The notes under the pieces were generated by a model that was not told the origin of the DNA, ran no database searches, and saw only the letters and a list, made by a program, of their open reading frames with translations. This document shows, piece by piece, positions 46,190 to 57,602 of a stretch of 64,000 nt of DNA. Made by a program: the position numbers and the translations under genes. Numbering within the stretch: the stretch's first letter is position 1; every line of letters starts with the position of its first letter. The stretch covers positions 88,044,170 through 88,108,169 of the forward strand of contig NC_068910.1 in the NCBI RefSeq assembly GCF_023091745.1. Reading direction: 5' to 3'. Source of the stretch: Budorcas taxicolor (lineage: Eukaryota; Chordata; Mammalia; Artiodactyla; Bovidae).

Positions 46190-47110
46190 TTTTTTTTTTT
46201 TTTTTTAGATTTAGTAGCACTTTGTTTATTGCTACAGTGAAAACATCTGGGTAAAATGTCACCAAATGGTAGCACTTACAGCAAGTAGGCTATAAAAGAG
46301 GGCATAAACAACATAAACTTTTATAAAATATAAATAGTTTGACTTCTGTGATATAGCTGTAGAAGTCCATAAGGAAAATGGATGTTTCTTATATACCTTA
46401 TTTTATATACATGTATTTCTTAATGAATATACAAAAAGATAGTTATAGGCTTTCCTGGATATGATTTAATATAAAAACAAACAAAACTGACAAAAAACAC
46501 AATACCAAGATAGTGAATTAAAATAAATTTCAGGAAACAATCAGTGGACACCTTTGACCTTTATCAAAGTGTAACTTCTAGACAGTTTTTGTAGGATTAT
46601 GACTTCAATTTATAGGTTATAATGCAATTTGCCATGTTATATCATTGGAAAATCTATTGTACAATACTTTCCCTGAAACAGAATGCTGGGATAGGATACT
46701 TTGAAAATTACTGAGGGTAAAATCATCATTTTAAACAGCTGTCTGTTCCTCAAGCATTTTCATACCTAGAAAAGACTAAAGTCACAGCACTGAAGTGAGT
46801 GCCATTTATAACACAATGATGCACTGTGTATTTGATTAGTTATGCTTAATAGAAAATGTGGCCTTTACAGCAAAGGACTCTTCAGATTTCTTTAATAACA
46901 AAAGAAGACAGGAAGTAGATGATCTTAAAAAACTGCTCAGTTTCTAGCCTTTGGAGGAAAAGCCCACAAATCTTTCCTCTCAGGCCAGTGATATTATATT
47001 AATTTGCAGTAACTGTTTGCTGATTCAAAAATCTACTTTGGAGAAAAGTTTTAGGAAATTATCTTGCCTTGCTAAAAAGATGAGATCTTTAATGACTAGT
47101 CATTTTGTCT
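46190..47110 (-). pseudogene. Probable retrocopied mRNA, 3' UTR part
   Basis: On the minus strand the sequence ends in AATAAA, 18 bases of spacer, then about 18 consecutive A (plus-strand T run 46190-46207). This is the arrangement of a polyadenylated messenger copied back into the genome. About 0.9 kb upstream (minus sense) is non-repetitive, AT-rich and has no long frame, like a 3' UTR. The parent gene is not recognised and the 5' limit (about 47.1 kb) is a guess. No convincing target-site duplication was found, so a genomic A-run beside a real 3' UTR remains possible. Confidence 0.4.
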
Positions 47111-47382
47111 AAAAAAAGTTGATTTACAGGCTCATTCCTTTCCCTGAAGGAGAGGTTACCCCAGGGATGTGTGGGTGTGCATGTTACGTGTGTCTCAGTA
47201 TGTGAATATGTTTATGTTTGTCTTTACATGGATTCTCTGGACAGGAATCTTACTAAACTTGAAAATTTACATACAGCCTTTTTGGTTGGGTGATACCAGC
47301 TAAAATGTTTTCACTCACTGACACTAACTCAAGAGTTATGAATTGCTTCTTTTAATAGAGACTCTTGCATTGTACATTTTTA
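47111..47382. other. Unassigned DNA
   Basis: No feature was recognised. Confidence 0.4.
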
Positions 47383-47455
47383 AAAAGTTTTAGTAGGATA
47401 ATTGCTTTACAACATTGTGTTGGTTTCTGCCCTACAACAATGTGAATCAGCCATT
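47383..47455 (-). mobile_element. L1 3' UTR, outer part
   Basis: Reverse L1 3' end ('aggataattgctttacaac', 'atgtgaatcagccattg') is cut off by SINE sequence. Its continuation is at 47845-48040. Confidence 0.8.
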
Positions 47456-47632
47456 GTTATTTCGTCACTGTCATGCCTGACTCTTTGGGACCTTTGTAGC
47501 CTGCCAGAATCCTCCATACATGGGGTTTTTTCAGGTAAGAATATTGAAGTGCGTTGCCATTTCCTTCTCCAGGGGATCTTCCCAGCCCAAGGATTGAACC
47601 CACATCTCCTGCTTGGCAGGTAGATTCTTTGC
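47456..47632 (-). mobile_element. Bov-tA SINE (first of two abutting copies)
   Basis: A reverse-oriented copy reads from 'ttcgtcactgtcatgcctga' to 'cttggcaggtagattctttg'. It lacks the final 'accatctgagccac..gggaagcc' part and runs straight into a second copy. Confidence 0.85.
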
Positions 47633-47813
47633 TCAGTCATGTCTTTGAGACCCCATGGACTGTAAACCGCCAGGCTCCTCTGTCCATGGAATTCTCCAGG
47701 CAAGAATACTGGAGTGAGTAGTCATTCGCTTCTGCAGGGGATCTTCCCAACCCAGGGATCAAACCTGGGCCTCCCGCATTACAGGCAAATCCTTTACCAT
47801 CTGAGCCACGATA

Positions 47814-47815
<2 letters not shown>
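47633..47815 (-). mobile_element. Bov-tA SINE (second of two abutting copies)
   Basis: A near-complete reverse copy starts at 'ctcagtcatgtctttgagac' and ends at 'ttaccatctgagccacgat'. The two copies share orientation and abut without spacer, so this is either insertion of one into the other or a tandem duplication. Confidence 0.88.

Positions 47816-47818
<3 letters not shown>

Positions 47819-47844
<26 letters not shown>
47819..47844 (+). repeat. (TG)n microsatellite
   Basis: About 13 tg units lie at the junction of SINE and L1 sequence. They replace the L1 word 'tacatgtgtccc', from which the repeat may have grown. Confidence 0.95.
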
Positions 47845-47849
<5 letters not shown>

Positions 47850-48040
47850 ACTCTTGAGCCTCCCTCCCATTCCCCCTCCCGTTCCTCTGGGTCATCACAG
47901 AGGACTGGACTGGGCTCCCTGTGTTGTGCAGCAGCTTCCGTCAGCTGTCAGTTTCACACATGGCAATGCATGTCGGTGCTGCTCTGCTGATTTATTTCAC
48001 CCTCTCCTTTCCCCATTGTGTCCACAAGACCAACCTCTAC
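47845..48040 (-). mobile_element. L1 3' UTR, inner part
   Basis: The words 'cccattccccctcccgttcc', 'ctgggctccctgtgttgtgc' and 'caccctctcctttccccatt' continue the reverse L1 3' UTR interrupted at 47455. Confidence 0.8.
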
Positions 48041-48370
48041 ATTCCATACTAGACACACTTATTCATGAGAACACAACTTAGATTTAGATGTTTATTGAAG
48101 CGTTGTTTGTAATGGTAAAACCATTGAAACAGTGTTTATGTTTACATTGCATAGTCTCATTTGATGGCGTGTTTCTCAGTTAAAGGAAACAGCTGTACAT
48201 AAAAACATTTGAGAGATCCCAAAGCATGGGTGAATGAAAAAAGAAAGATTTAGAATGCTATATATGATATTACTAATATAAATTTAAAGACTGTATATGC
48301 TATATATAAATATACACACCTATGTACATGTATTCATGTACATACATATATGTCTACATGCATGCACATT
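48041..48370. other. Unassigned AT-rich DNA
   Basis: Only an alternating purine-pyrimidine stretch of ta/ca words (about 48290-48380) stands out. Confidence 0.45.
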
Positions 48371-48382
48371 ATATGTAGGTAT

Positions 48383-48563
48383 GCTGCTGCTGAGTCGCTT
48401 CAGTCATGTCCGACTGTGCAACCCCATAGACGGCAGCCCACCAGGCTCCCCCATTCCTGGCATTCTCCAGGCAAGAACACTGGAGTGGGTTGCCATTTCC
48501 TTCTCCAATGCATGAAAGTGAAAAGTGAAAGAGTACTGGAGTGGGGTGCCATTACCTTCTCCG
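48383..48563 (-). mobile_element. Bov-A2 SINE with deleted second monomer
   Basis: An exact 12-bp duplication, atatgtaggtat, flanks it (48371-48382 and 48564-48575). Monomer one is complete, but after the linker 'agtgaaaagtgaaag' the sequence jumps to the last 34 bases of monomer two ('agtactggagtggggtgcca'). The missing piece is about 100 bases. Confidence 0.95.
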
Positions 48564-48934
48564 ATATGTAGGTATAGATACATATATATTCTAGGTATTG
48601 TGTATCTGTTTTCAGGGAAGAAAGACATGGAAAGAGGCAAAACCACTAGTTCTGCCACCAGTATCTTCTTGCATCTTATTGGCCACAAGCAAGACACATG
48701 GTCACTACTAGTGAAAGGTTGTTGTTAAATGAAAAAAGACGGCCAGTATTCTTGGCCTCCAGAGGAGAAGAATTCGATCTGGGGCCAGAAATGAGGCTTG
48801 ATCACTCAGAGCTTTTGTGTAATAAAGTTTTATTAAAGTATAAAGGAGATAGAGAAAGCTTCTGACATAGGCATCAGAAGGGGGCAGAAAGAGTACCCCA
48901 CTGCTAGTCTTCAGCTGGATGTTATATAATCACT

Positions 48935-49219
48935 GCTACTGCTACTGTTAAGTTGCTTCAGTTGTGTCCGACTCTGTGTGACCCCATAGATGGCAGCCCA
49001 CTAGGATCTGCCGTCCCTGGGATTCTCCAGGCAAGAATACTGGAGTGGGTTGCCATTCCCTTCTCCAATGCATGAAAGTGAAAAGTGAAAAGTGAAAGTG
49101 AAGTCACTCAGTTGTGTCCGACTCTCAGCGACCCCACAGACTGCAGCCCACCAGGCTCCTCCGTCCATGGGATTTTCCAGGCAAGAGTACTCGAGTACGG
49201 TGCCATTGCCTTCTCTGAA
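48935..49219 (-). mobile_element. Bov-A2 dimeric SINE nested in solo LTR
   Basis: The exact 12-bp duplication tatataatcact lies at 48923-48934 and 49220-49231. Both monomers are present; the usual ctg tract has drifted to cta/ctg units and the linker has an extra aaaagtg unit. Confidence 0.96.
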
Positions 49220-49486
49220 TATATAATCACTAGCAGTCTGTTAATAAAAGAAAGGAATGTCTTAAAACTCAAAATGGCATCAGGCCCCTCACCCATAAGA
49301 TGCATTTTGGGATAATCTTGGCACCAAATGGTTCCTCCTGGGCCATAAAATGATTACCTTGAATCTTGTAGAAGGACAGACTACCATACAACAGTTTCAT
49401 TTACATATATTAGGGCAACAATATCTGAGTATAACATACTGGTTTGTCAAGTAGGTTCAGAGCCATTAGGCAGGACCGACTTGAAG

Positions 49487-49581
49487 TAGTTCAGTTCAAT
49501 TCAGTTGCTCAGTCGTGTCTGACTCTTTGCGACTCCATGAATTGCCGCATGCCAGGCCTCCCTATCCATCACCAACTTGAT
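49487..49581 (-). mobile_element. BovB 3' fragment nested in solo LTR
   Basis: A 95-base insertion of BovB 3' end is bounded by the 9-bp repeat gacttgaag at 49478-49486 and 49582-49590. Confidence 0.93.
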
Positions 49582-49866
49582 GACTTGAAGACAAGTTTGG
49601 GGTAAATGCGTGGTACATTAGCCTAGCTTAAAAAATGCATTGGTTATCTCAAGGTTTGAGAATAGTTAACTTCAGGTGAAACCAGGTGTCATTATGGCAA
49701 CACAGTATTTTAAGAGAAAACTCCTTTTAAATTTTTATAGAGAAGGAAAATGATATCGCTAGTTTGTTTCCTCCTGCCACTTAAGAGAGATAAAAATGTC
49801 TGACACTTACAGGTTATTCCTCCGTTTGGAGACCCCTGGCCTTCCTCCCTGTTACCCTCTCACTAG

Positions 49867-51103
49867 TTAGGAAAAAAACCTGGAAAGTCAACTATTCTCA
49901 AGAGGATTGTTGTCATTGGCTGGGACTAATCATGATTCATTCATGTTGCAAACAAAATGAGCATTCTGAAGGCACAAAAGAAAGATTTAATTAGCCAATG
50001 GCATGTGGTATGTGGCAGTTAGAAAAACACAATCTTGAATACACGTAATTTTTTTCAATGTTTAATGATGAAAATACCCCTTGAGTGCCTTCCAGATTTC
50101 AAACTCTTTTTTAGAGAGCCTATATTCAATGTTTTTCCCATGTCCCCAGGGCATTCAGTGATGAAAATATGCATAGCACTAAAAAAATATTTGTTGATTA
50201 AATAACCCTGAGAAGAGACTCACAGTTTTGCAAATGAGAAATTCAACTTACTATTTGATAGAAATGTTTTTGGATTATAATTGTCACATTAAAAAAACTT
50301 CATTGAATTCACTATCTAGTATATTATGTCATTTGTGCTAAAATTGAAAAAAATGCCATGTACTATTTTTTTTTTGCATAACTACTTGAGATTAAAACAT
50401 CTACCCATGATAAGATTAAAGCTTATGAATGTCCATTTATTGCAGTTGAATTTACATAGTAAAAAAGGTAAGGGCACAGGGACAATTCCCATCTATTCTT
50501 AAATTAGGAATTATTTTATAATTTGAGACATCTTGAAGACCTAGATAGACTGTTTCCTTTGAAATTTAAGAGGTTTCATATATTATGGCTTTCCCTTGGA
50601 TTCCATTTGGATTTGTTTTCAGGAAGTTTTTGGGGAGTGAACTGAGAACAAATTCAATGAGCAGGGGAAGGAAGGAGAACATGGCAGAGCAAGGTGTTCA
50701 GCCCCCGTACATGGTGAAGGAGTGTCACCACTGGCAAGTGTTTTCTGAGGAAGGAATCAACTGAGACCTCTCAGCAACTGATATTTCTAAAAGCTCCGTC
50801 CTAAAGAGAATATGGACAGAGCACCTCCACAATTTCTGTACATGTGCTTTCACTGACCCGTGTTATTAAATTCCCAACACAAACAGCAGGTGAGTACTGA
50901 AACTTTTTTCTCTAATTTTTAACACTTTTGACATAAAGCAAGTCAGTGCTTAGCATTCTTCCAAGCATGATTGGAACAAGATTATGCTATTCTCAATTTA
51001 GGGATTATAGGCACAAAATTTGTAAATTACAATGATATTACTTATTTCACACTTATCTATCAGCTGAAATGTCCCTGTCAGTTAGAGAATGTGAATGTAT
51101 GCA
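49867..51103. other. Mostly single-copy DNA
   Basis: No transposon was recognised. It contains one exon-like segment, listed separately. The remainder is AT-rich without notable frames. Confidence 0.45.
50623..50889 (+). other. Exon-like segment between consensus splice sites (hypothetical)
   Basis: A pyrimidine-rich stretch ending 'ttgttttcag' precedes 50623, and 'cagcag|gtgagt' at 50887-50895 is a near-perfect donor. The 267 bases between are less AT-rich than the flanks and match no repeat I know. One frame is open from 50624 to a stop at about 50762, and the other two stop early, so this would fit a non-coding RNA, a 5' UTR exon or a terminal coding end more than an internal coding exon. 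No neighbouring exon was found. Confidence 0.18.
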
Positions 51104-51315
51104 TGCGTGCTAAGTCACTTCAGTCAGGTCTGACTGTGACTCTGTGGACTGTAGCCCACCACTCTGCTCTGTGCATGGAATTCTCCAGGCAAGAATACTG
51201 GAGTGGGTTGCTGTGCCATCCTCCAGGGGATCTTCCAGACCCAGGGACTGAACCCATGTCTCCTGCAGCTCTTGCATTGCAGGCGGATTCTTTACCACTG
51301 AGCCACAGGGGAAGA
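51104..51315 (-). mobile_element. Bov-tA SINE
   Basis: A reverse-oriented copy runs from 'gtgctaagtcacttcagtca' to 'gagccacaggggaagacc'. It carries a short duplication ('ctcctgcagctcttgcattgc') in the tRNA-like part. Confidence 0.92.
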
Positions 51316-51385
51316 CCATCAGTTAAAAGTAAAGTTCCTCAACTCAGAAAAATTAAACCGCAGTGACACATAGCTATATATCACT

Positions 51386-51600
51386 GCTGCTGCTAAGTCG
51401 CTTCAGTTGTGTCCGACTCTGTGCGACCCCATAGACGGCAGCCCACCAGGCTCCCCCACCCCTGGCAGTCTCCAGGCAAGAACACTGGAGTGGGTTGCCA
51501 TTTCCTTCTCCAATGCATGAAAGTGAAAAGTGAAAGTGAAGTCGCTCAGTCGTGTCCGACTCTTAGCGACCCCATGGACTGCAGCCCGCCAGGCTCCTCC
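51386..51600 (-). mobile_element. Bov-A2 SINE, second monomer shortened
   Basis: Starts with four ctg units, has a complete first monomer, the linker and about 60 bases of the second monomer, ending at 'caggctcctcc'. The 6-bp word atcact flanks both ends (51380-51385 and 51601-51606). Confidence 0.93.
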
Positions 51601-51722
51601 ATCACTAGCAAACTTGCAAAATAACTAAATAATGGCAACTCTGAGCCTTGTGAAAGTTCTAATAGCCTTCTGTGTAGAGTCCAGAAGACCATCCCCAGAT
51701 TCATTGATTCCCTGGAACGTAT

Positions 51723-52206
51723 TGTTGCAGGTAGTAGGACCCCTTCCAGGGCCTGAAACTGGGCTCTTGTCTAACACTCAGAAATGAATTGTCTGAGGAG
51801 ACACATGTGCTGAAAAAGCAAGAGATTTTATTGGGAAAGGGCACCCGGGTGGAGAGCAGTAGGGTAAGGGAACCCAGGAGAACAGCTCTGCCGCATGGCT
51901 CATAGTCTCAGGTTTTATGGTGATGGGATTAGTTTCCAGGTGGTCTTTGGCCAATCACTCTAATTCAGAGTTTTTCCTGGTGGTGCACACATCGCTCAGC
52001 CAAGATGGATGCTAGTGAGAGGGATTGGGGGAAGTGGACGGACACGTGGTGCCTCCTTTTGACCTTTCCCGAACTCTTCCTGTTGGTTGTGGCTTATTAG
52101 TTCCATATTCCTTATTAGGATCTCCTGTCATAAAACAACACATGCATATGGTTACTATAGTGCCTGGCCAGGGTGGGCGGTTTCAGTCAGTGTGCTTCCC
52201 CTAACA
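51723..52206 (-). mobile_element. Endogenous retrovirus 3' LTR
   Basis: This 484-base LTR pairs with the one at 59302-59785. In minus sense it starts TGTTAGGGG and ends with TGCAACA. It holds a polyadenylation signal (plus-strand tttatt, 51827-51832) and a TATA-like 'cataaaac' further 5'. The purine-rich 'agaggaaag' at 52208-52217 (minus sense) just outside is a likely polypurine tract. A hand alignment of the two LTRs gives about 37 differences over 484 positions. Confidence 0.9.
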
Positions 52207-54746
52207 ACTTTCCTCTGAGAGACTTAATACTCAAGATACTTCTTGGGAACTGGGGCAGAGGTCTCTTTCTTCTATAACTTCTTCCTGAGTGCATGGGTGT
52301 AGGCCTGCCTCGCAGAGCAGAAGTCTCTACCTGATCTAAGCTGGGGTGTTCCACACTGAAACCAGCTTCCACCCTTATAATAACAGCAATTTAGTTAGAA
52401 ACTGTTGGCCCCTCTCAGAAATGAAATAGGGGCCAAACAGGAGACCTAACAGGATGGTCATCTCTGGTCCCCGAAAACAGAAGGCAATATTTGGGGTGAG
52501 GGTTGCAGGGTTTGTGACCCTTTTTGATTGGTTGGTGGTGAGGCAACAGAACTGTGCTCCAGGAATCTTGTGTGCAGTCTGAAGTTCCCATCCTCCGCCT
52601 GGGTGGGGGCTCAAAGACATTGTTCTGCATATTTCTTTGAGTAGGAACCAGGACTCTGTCTGGAGGCTCTACCAACCTTTGATTGTTTCTCCTGTTTCTG
52701 TATCCCCTCCCTTCCCTGATTAGCAATTGTTTGAATCCACCCTTTGGAACTCAGGGAAGGTCAAGGAGGCTGAATGAAGCCTATATCCTACAAGAAATGG
52801 AGAACACATAACTGATCTCTACTCCAGAGCCCCACAGAGTCCTGCTCAGTTTTAATTTGGGGAACTAGGCAAGTATGACTATGATAACTTCCTGTCAAAA
52901 TGGAGCATAGGACTGCCTCAGCTTGGAGTATAGACACTGAATTGGAAGTATTTCTGAGTTCCAACTTCTGGATCTGAGTCTTGTATGATTAAAATCTCAG
53001 TCCCTTGGTCTGCCATTTTGATGTAACAGACCCAATTAGAAGTAGTTGGAGGAGTGATAATTGGCACTTGGTAGACAAAATAAATCTCATTTCTTTTTAG
53101 AATAGGCCTGAAACCCTGTCTGGACCTGGCACTTCAGGGAGACTTGTAGCCAGGTAGCCAGTTGCCTTGTTTTATAAAAAGTAAGGTTACTAGCTTACAG
53201 CAGACATTGGTTTGAGAATGGTGGCATCAAAGCCTGATACGACTCAGAAAACTCAAGTGTTTAGCAATACAAGGTCTAATCTGAAAGTACACCCATAGCA
53301 TCACCTAGTTATTTCCCAGGATATCTGAACCATAGCTACTCTATTTTGACTTTTAATTGTAAACTTTTCCTTAATAGCCAAAGCAGATTTCACTGTTAAT
53401 GACGTCAGTGTTTCTCTAGATATGAGAAGATGTAAGAATTGGGACTCATAAAATCTTCTCCTGAAAAGATCTAACTATCTGAAGGCCTGTTCTGCCAGTT
53501 TTTCCCAGAGCACAGAGTGCCTCATTCCTGATTTTCACCTTGAACTCCTTTCAGGGGCATTGAAAGTCAGCAGTTGCAGCGGCCATAGTTTAATCTTTGT
53601 AGATGCAGATGACAAGTGTTAGTCTTCAGTTGGCAGAGCCCCTTTTTGCTCATAAACTTGACCATGATTTTGAGGGGGGCATTTCATGACCATTTTATCC
53701 CAATATTCCCTCTTGTTGCTTCTTCCCATGTCTAGAGTTACACTGTTACCATCACCGATCTCATATGGGACTATATATTATTCTATTAGAGGCCTCAGAC
53801 ACACATTTGACAGTGTAAGAAACAGCAATTTTGTAAAACAGGTGAAATACAAACAACACAGCCAGCAGTATTAGTAAAGTCACAAGTAAGACTTAAGTTA
53901 AGAGCTTCCATTAGATGTAGCCCAGTAGATCTCAGGTCATCTGACTTAGTCTGCTCTGTAGAATCTTTATCTTCCAGGGAAATTACATATTGGCACCATC
54001 TATAAGGCACATAGCCCATTTTTCTAGTGTTATTAGACTGATTGTCCTTAGTATGATTTAATTGTTTCCAACACAGAGGAGACTTTAAACCTATAGCCTG
54101 GTGTTATCTATATAAATACATCCCATAATTCTGGGAGATTTTTCCTCCTTTGCTGAAACTTTTCTTGTTGCTCTGACTGAGCTTGAGTAATAGAAAAAAG
54201 CTCAAATTTATGGCCAGCGTCAGAGCAGGCATTATTAATTGGCCTGGTGAGGGGATCCCATCTAGTAATAGGCCACAAACCCAACAATTGAGTTGATTTC
54301 TAAAACTAGCATAGAATCAGGCCTATGATAGAAAAGAATTTGATTTATATGCAAAGGTCTAAGAAGTCAAGAAAACATAAATGATCATATGAATCAGGTC
54401 CAGCATCTTGGGGAAGCCATCTACCTCTGATGTTATCATCTTCTCATCCTGGTGTAGTGTAGTTTCTCCTGATTGAGCATCATTTTAAGGTGAGATCAGG
54501 TCAGCTGTCTTCTCTATAGACCAGTCCAGTGTAGGGGCCTTTGGAAGTGGGACTTAATCTAAGAGTTAATTTTCCTTCAGTTTTATTGTGCATGAACTAG
54601 TTAAGAGTATCTGATAAAAAAGTCCTTCCATCCAAGTTGGAGACAGTCCCTTAAATTATGTCTTTTTCCAGTCCTAATTGCAGGTCATGAGGCATCTGAT
54701 CTTCATCCAAAGATAGATTACTGAGAAAAGCTTCAGAAACAAACTT

Positions 54747-55097
54747 CAGTTCAGTTCAGTCACTCAGTTGTGTCCGACTCTTTGCGACCCCATGAATCGC
54801 CCTGTCCATCATCAACTCATGGAGTTCACTCAGACTCACGTCCATCGAGTCAGTGATGCCATCCAGCCATCTCATCCTCTATCGTCCCCTTTTCCTCCTG
54901 CCCCGAAACCCTCCCAGCATCAAAGTCTTTTCCAATGAGTCAACTCTTCCCATGAGGTGGCCAAAGTACTAGAGTTTCAGCTTTAGCATCATTCCTTCCA
55001 AAGAAATCCCAGGGCTGATCTCTGTCAGAAAGGACTGGTTGGATCTCCTTGCAGTCCAAGGGACTCTCAAGAGTCTTCTCCAACACCACAGTTCAAA
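54747..55097 (-). mobile_element. BovB 3' fragment nested in ERV
   Basis: About 350 bases in reverse orientation run from the ttcag tail to 'caccacagttcaaaa'. The near-repeat caaactt / caaaactt at its ends may be the target-site duplication. A short internal deletion (after 'atgaatcgcc') is present. Confidence 0.92.
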
Positions 55098-56157
55098 ACT
55101 TAGGGTGTTCTTCAAGAATTCAATTAAATTTTACATTAATATCACATAACAGCAAAGAACTATCTAAGATATGTGTCTTATAGATGCAGACCTCCATTAA
55201 TAAACTGGGATTTAACATTTTTTGAAATAACATTTTCTCCCTAAGATTACCCTCATTTTTATCAAATATAACCAAATTAAGGCTAGTTTGTTTGCAAAAT
55301 AGGTCTGTTCTCACTAATTTTGGTCTGATGATTTATATAACCATGATTGATTATAGACTTTTTATTTTGCTGAAACATTTATAGAATCTCCGACTGAACT
55401 TTTAAAATAAAACAGGGCTGGGAAACTCACAACAAAGGCTTATCACAGATTTTGCCTAACAAATGTAGATGAATTCTTCCCTTTTTAAGGTCTGAAAAAT
55501 TTCTTGAGATTTTTGTACCCATGAGATAACCTTCCTAACTCATTTGATAAACTTACTGGAAGCTTAAGAACTTCGAATTTTTGGAGGAGTCAGATAGAAA
55601 GTATAATTGTTTTTTTATAACATTTAATTTTACCAAAGTATTGCCATAATTAGTTTGAGAGGAAGCTTTTTCCTACTCCCTGAAAACATAAGATTCAAAC
55701 CTGTTATTTTTCAGATAGAAACCATAAAAGTTATAAGCATATTCGCTGGTTCATTCAGTCCCTTTGTTAACTTTTGTGAAGTCATCAGGTTTTCCATTAG
55801 AATACCAGGACATATCAGAATGTTAAGAACTTCATATAATTTCTAGGATATCTGTATTAGTAATTTTACCATACATTATAACATGAGCGGATTTCTTACT
55901 CATTTGATAATCTTCTTCATGTAATTTAACCAACCAAATAAACACAGTTTAATATCTCTTTTTGGGATGTTTCAGGGGCCCTCTGAAGCACCCCAAAGTT
56001 AGCTAGAGGTCAAAAGAACTTCAAAATAATTCGATTTAGGAAGTTTTATCAAAACTATCAGTTAAAAGGGTTTAGAACATTTGGTCAGATTTAGTCAGTG
56101 TTGATGGGTGTATCATTTACCTTGTTGATATGTCACCATAGGGCTAAATACCAAGGC

Positions 56158-57412
56158 TCAGTTCAGTTCAGTTCAGTTGCTCAGTCGTGTCTGACTTTTT
56201 GCGACCCCATGAATCGCAGCACGCCAGGCTTCCCTGTCCATCACCATCTCCTGGAGTTCACTCAGATTCACGTTCATCGAGTCAGTGATGCCATCCAGCC
56301 ATCTCATCCTCTGTCGCCCCCTTCTCCTCCTGTCCCCAATCCCTCCCAGCATCAGAGTCTTTTCCAATGAGTCAACTCTTCGCATGAGGTGGCCAAAGTA
56401 CTGGAGCTTCAGCTTTAGCATCATTCCTTCCAAAGAAATCCCAGGGTTGATCTCCTTCAGATTGGACTGGTTGGATCTGCTTGCAGTCCAAGGGACTCTC
56501 AAGAGTCTTCTCCAACACCGCAGTTCAAACGCATCAATCCTTCGGCACTCAGCCTTCTTCACAGTCCAACTCTCACATCCATACATGACCACTGGAAAAA
56601 CCATAGCCTTGACTCGATGGACCTTAGTTGGCAAAGTAATATCTCTGCTTTTGAATATACTGTCTAGGTTGGTCATAACTTTTCTTCCCAGGAGTAAGCG
56701 TCTTTTAATTTCATGGCTGCAGTCACCATCTGCAGTGATTTTGGAGCCCCCCAAAATAGAGTCTGACACTGTTTCTACTGTTTTCCCGTTTATTTCCCGT
56801 CAAGTGATGGGACCAGATGCCATGATCTTCGTTTTCTGAATGTTGAGCTTTAAGCCAACTTTTTCACTCTCCGCTTTCACTTTCTTCAAGAGGCTTTTTA
56901 GCTCCTCTTCACTTTCTGCCATAAGGGTGGTGTCATCTGCATATCTGAGGTTATTGATATTTCTCCCAGCAATCTTGATTCCAGCTTGTGTTTCTTCCAG
57001 TCCAGTGTTTCTCATGATGTACTCTGCATATAAGTTAAATAAACAGGGTGACAATATACAGCCTTGACATACTCCTTTTCCTATTTGGAAACCGTCTGTT
57101 GTTCCATGTCCAGTTCTAACTGTTGCTTCCTGACCTGCACACAGATTTCTCAGGAGGCAGGTCAGGTGGTCTGGTATTCCCACCTCTTTCAGAATTTTCC
57201 ACAGTTTATTGTGATCCACACAGTCACAGGCTTTGGCATAGTCAAGAAAGCAGAAATAGATGTTTTTCTGGAACTCTCTTGCTTTTTCCATAATCCAGCA
57301 GATGTTGGCAATTGATCTCTGGTTCCTCTGCCTTTTCTAAAACCAGCTTGAACATCAGGGAGTTCATGGTTCACGTATTGCTGAAGCCTGGCTTGGAGAA
57401 TTTTGAGCATTA
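56158..57412 (-). mobile_element. BovB LINE, about 1.25 kb, nested in ERV
   Basis: The best-preserved BovB in the window. The frame at 56800-57291 (163 codons) holds the RT core, including the catalytic YADD box (residues YADDTTLMAESEEEL) and an upstream 'GVCQGCILSPCLFNLY' motif. The frame at 56173-56769 (198 codons) carries the C-terminal region. The two are separated by one frame change at about 56770-56800. It lacks the 5' end, including the endonuclease domain. The plus-strand 184-residue frame at 56285 is antisense. Confidence 0.96.
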
Positions 57413-57569
57413 GGTCTAGTGAAAGTCAGCTCCGCCATCTTAGACCTAGTTGACTCTAACCAGTTTTCTTATGGGTGTGTCATTTCTAACAAAATCCATG
57501 TATCTAACTAATTGTAATCCAATTTTAGAAAATCCTGATCATGTATAACTCCTTTTAGTATTTTTCATA

Positions 57570-57602
57570 ACTTTTTCTTTCTTTCTTTCTTTCTTTTTTT
57601 TT
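57570..57602 (+). repeat. (TTTC)n microsatellite
   Basis: About six tttc units followed by a T run lie inside the retroviral interior. Confidence 0.85.

Larger units (their letters stand above)
48712..49862 (-). mobile_element. Solo retroviral LTR with 4-bp duplication
   Basis: In minus sense the element begins TGAGAGGGTAAC and ends CCTTTCA, with the canonical TG...CA termini. The 4-bp repeat ctag flanks it (48708-48711 and 49863-49866), as for gammaretrovirus-like (class I) ERVs. A polyadenylation signal lies at 48829-48834 (plus-strand tttatt). Nested insertions of a Bov-A2 and a BovB fragment bring it to 1.15 kb from about 0.75 kb. No internal viral sequence adjoins it, so recombination between LTRs probably removed the provirus. 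Confidence 0.8.

Noticed and set aside
56285..56839. 184-codon plus-strand open frame
   Set aside because: It is exactly antisense to a BovB RT region. The real coding sense is the minus strand, with RT motifs.
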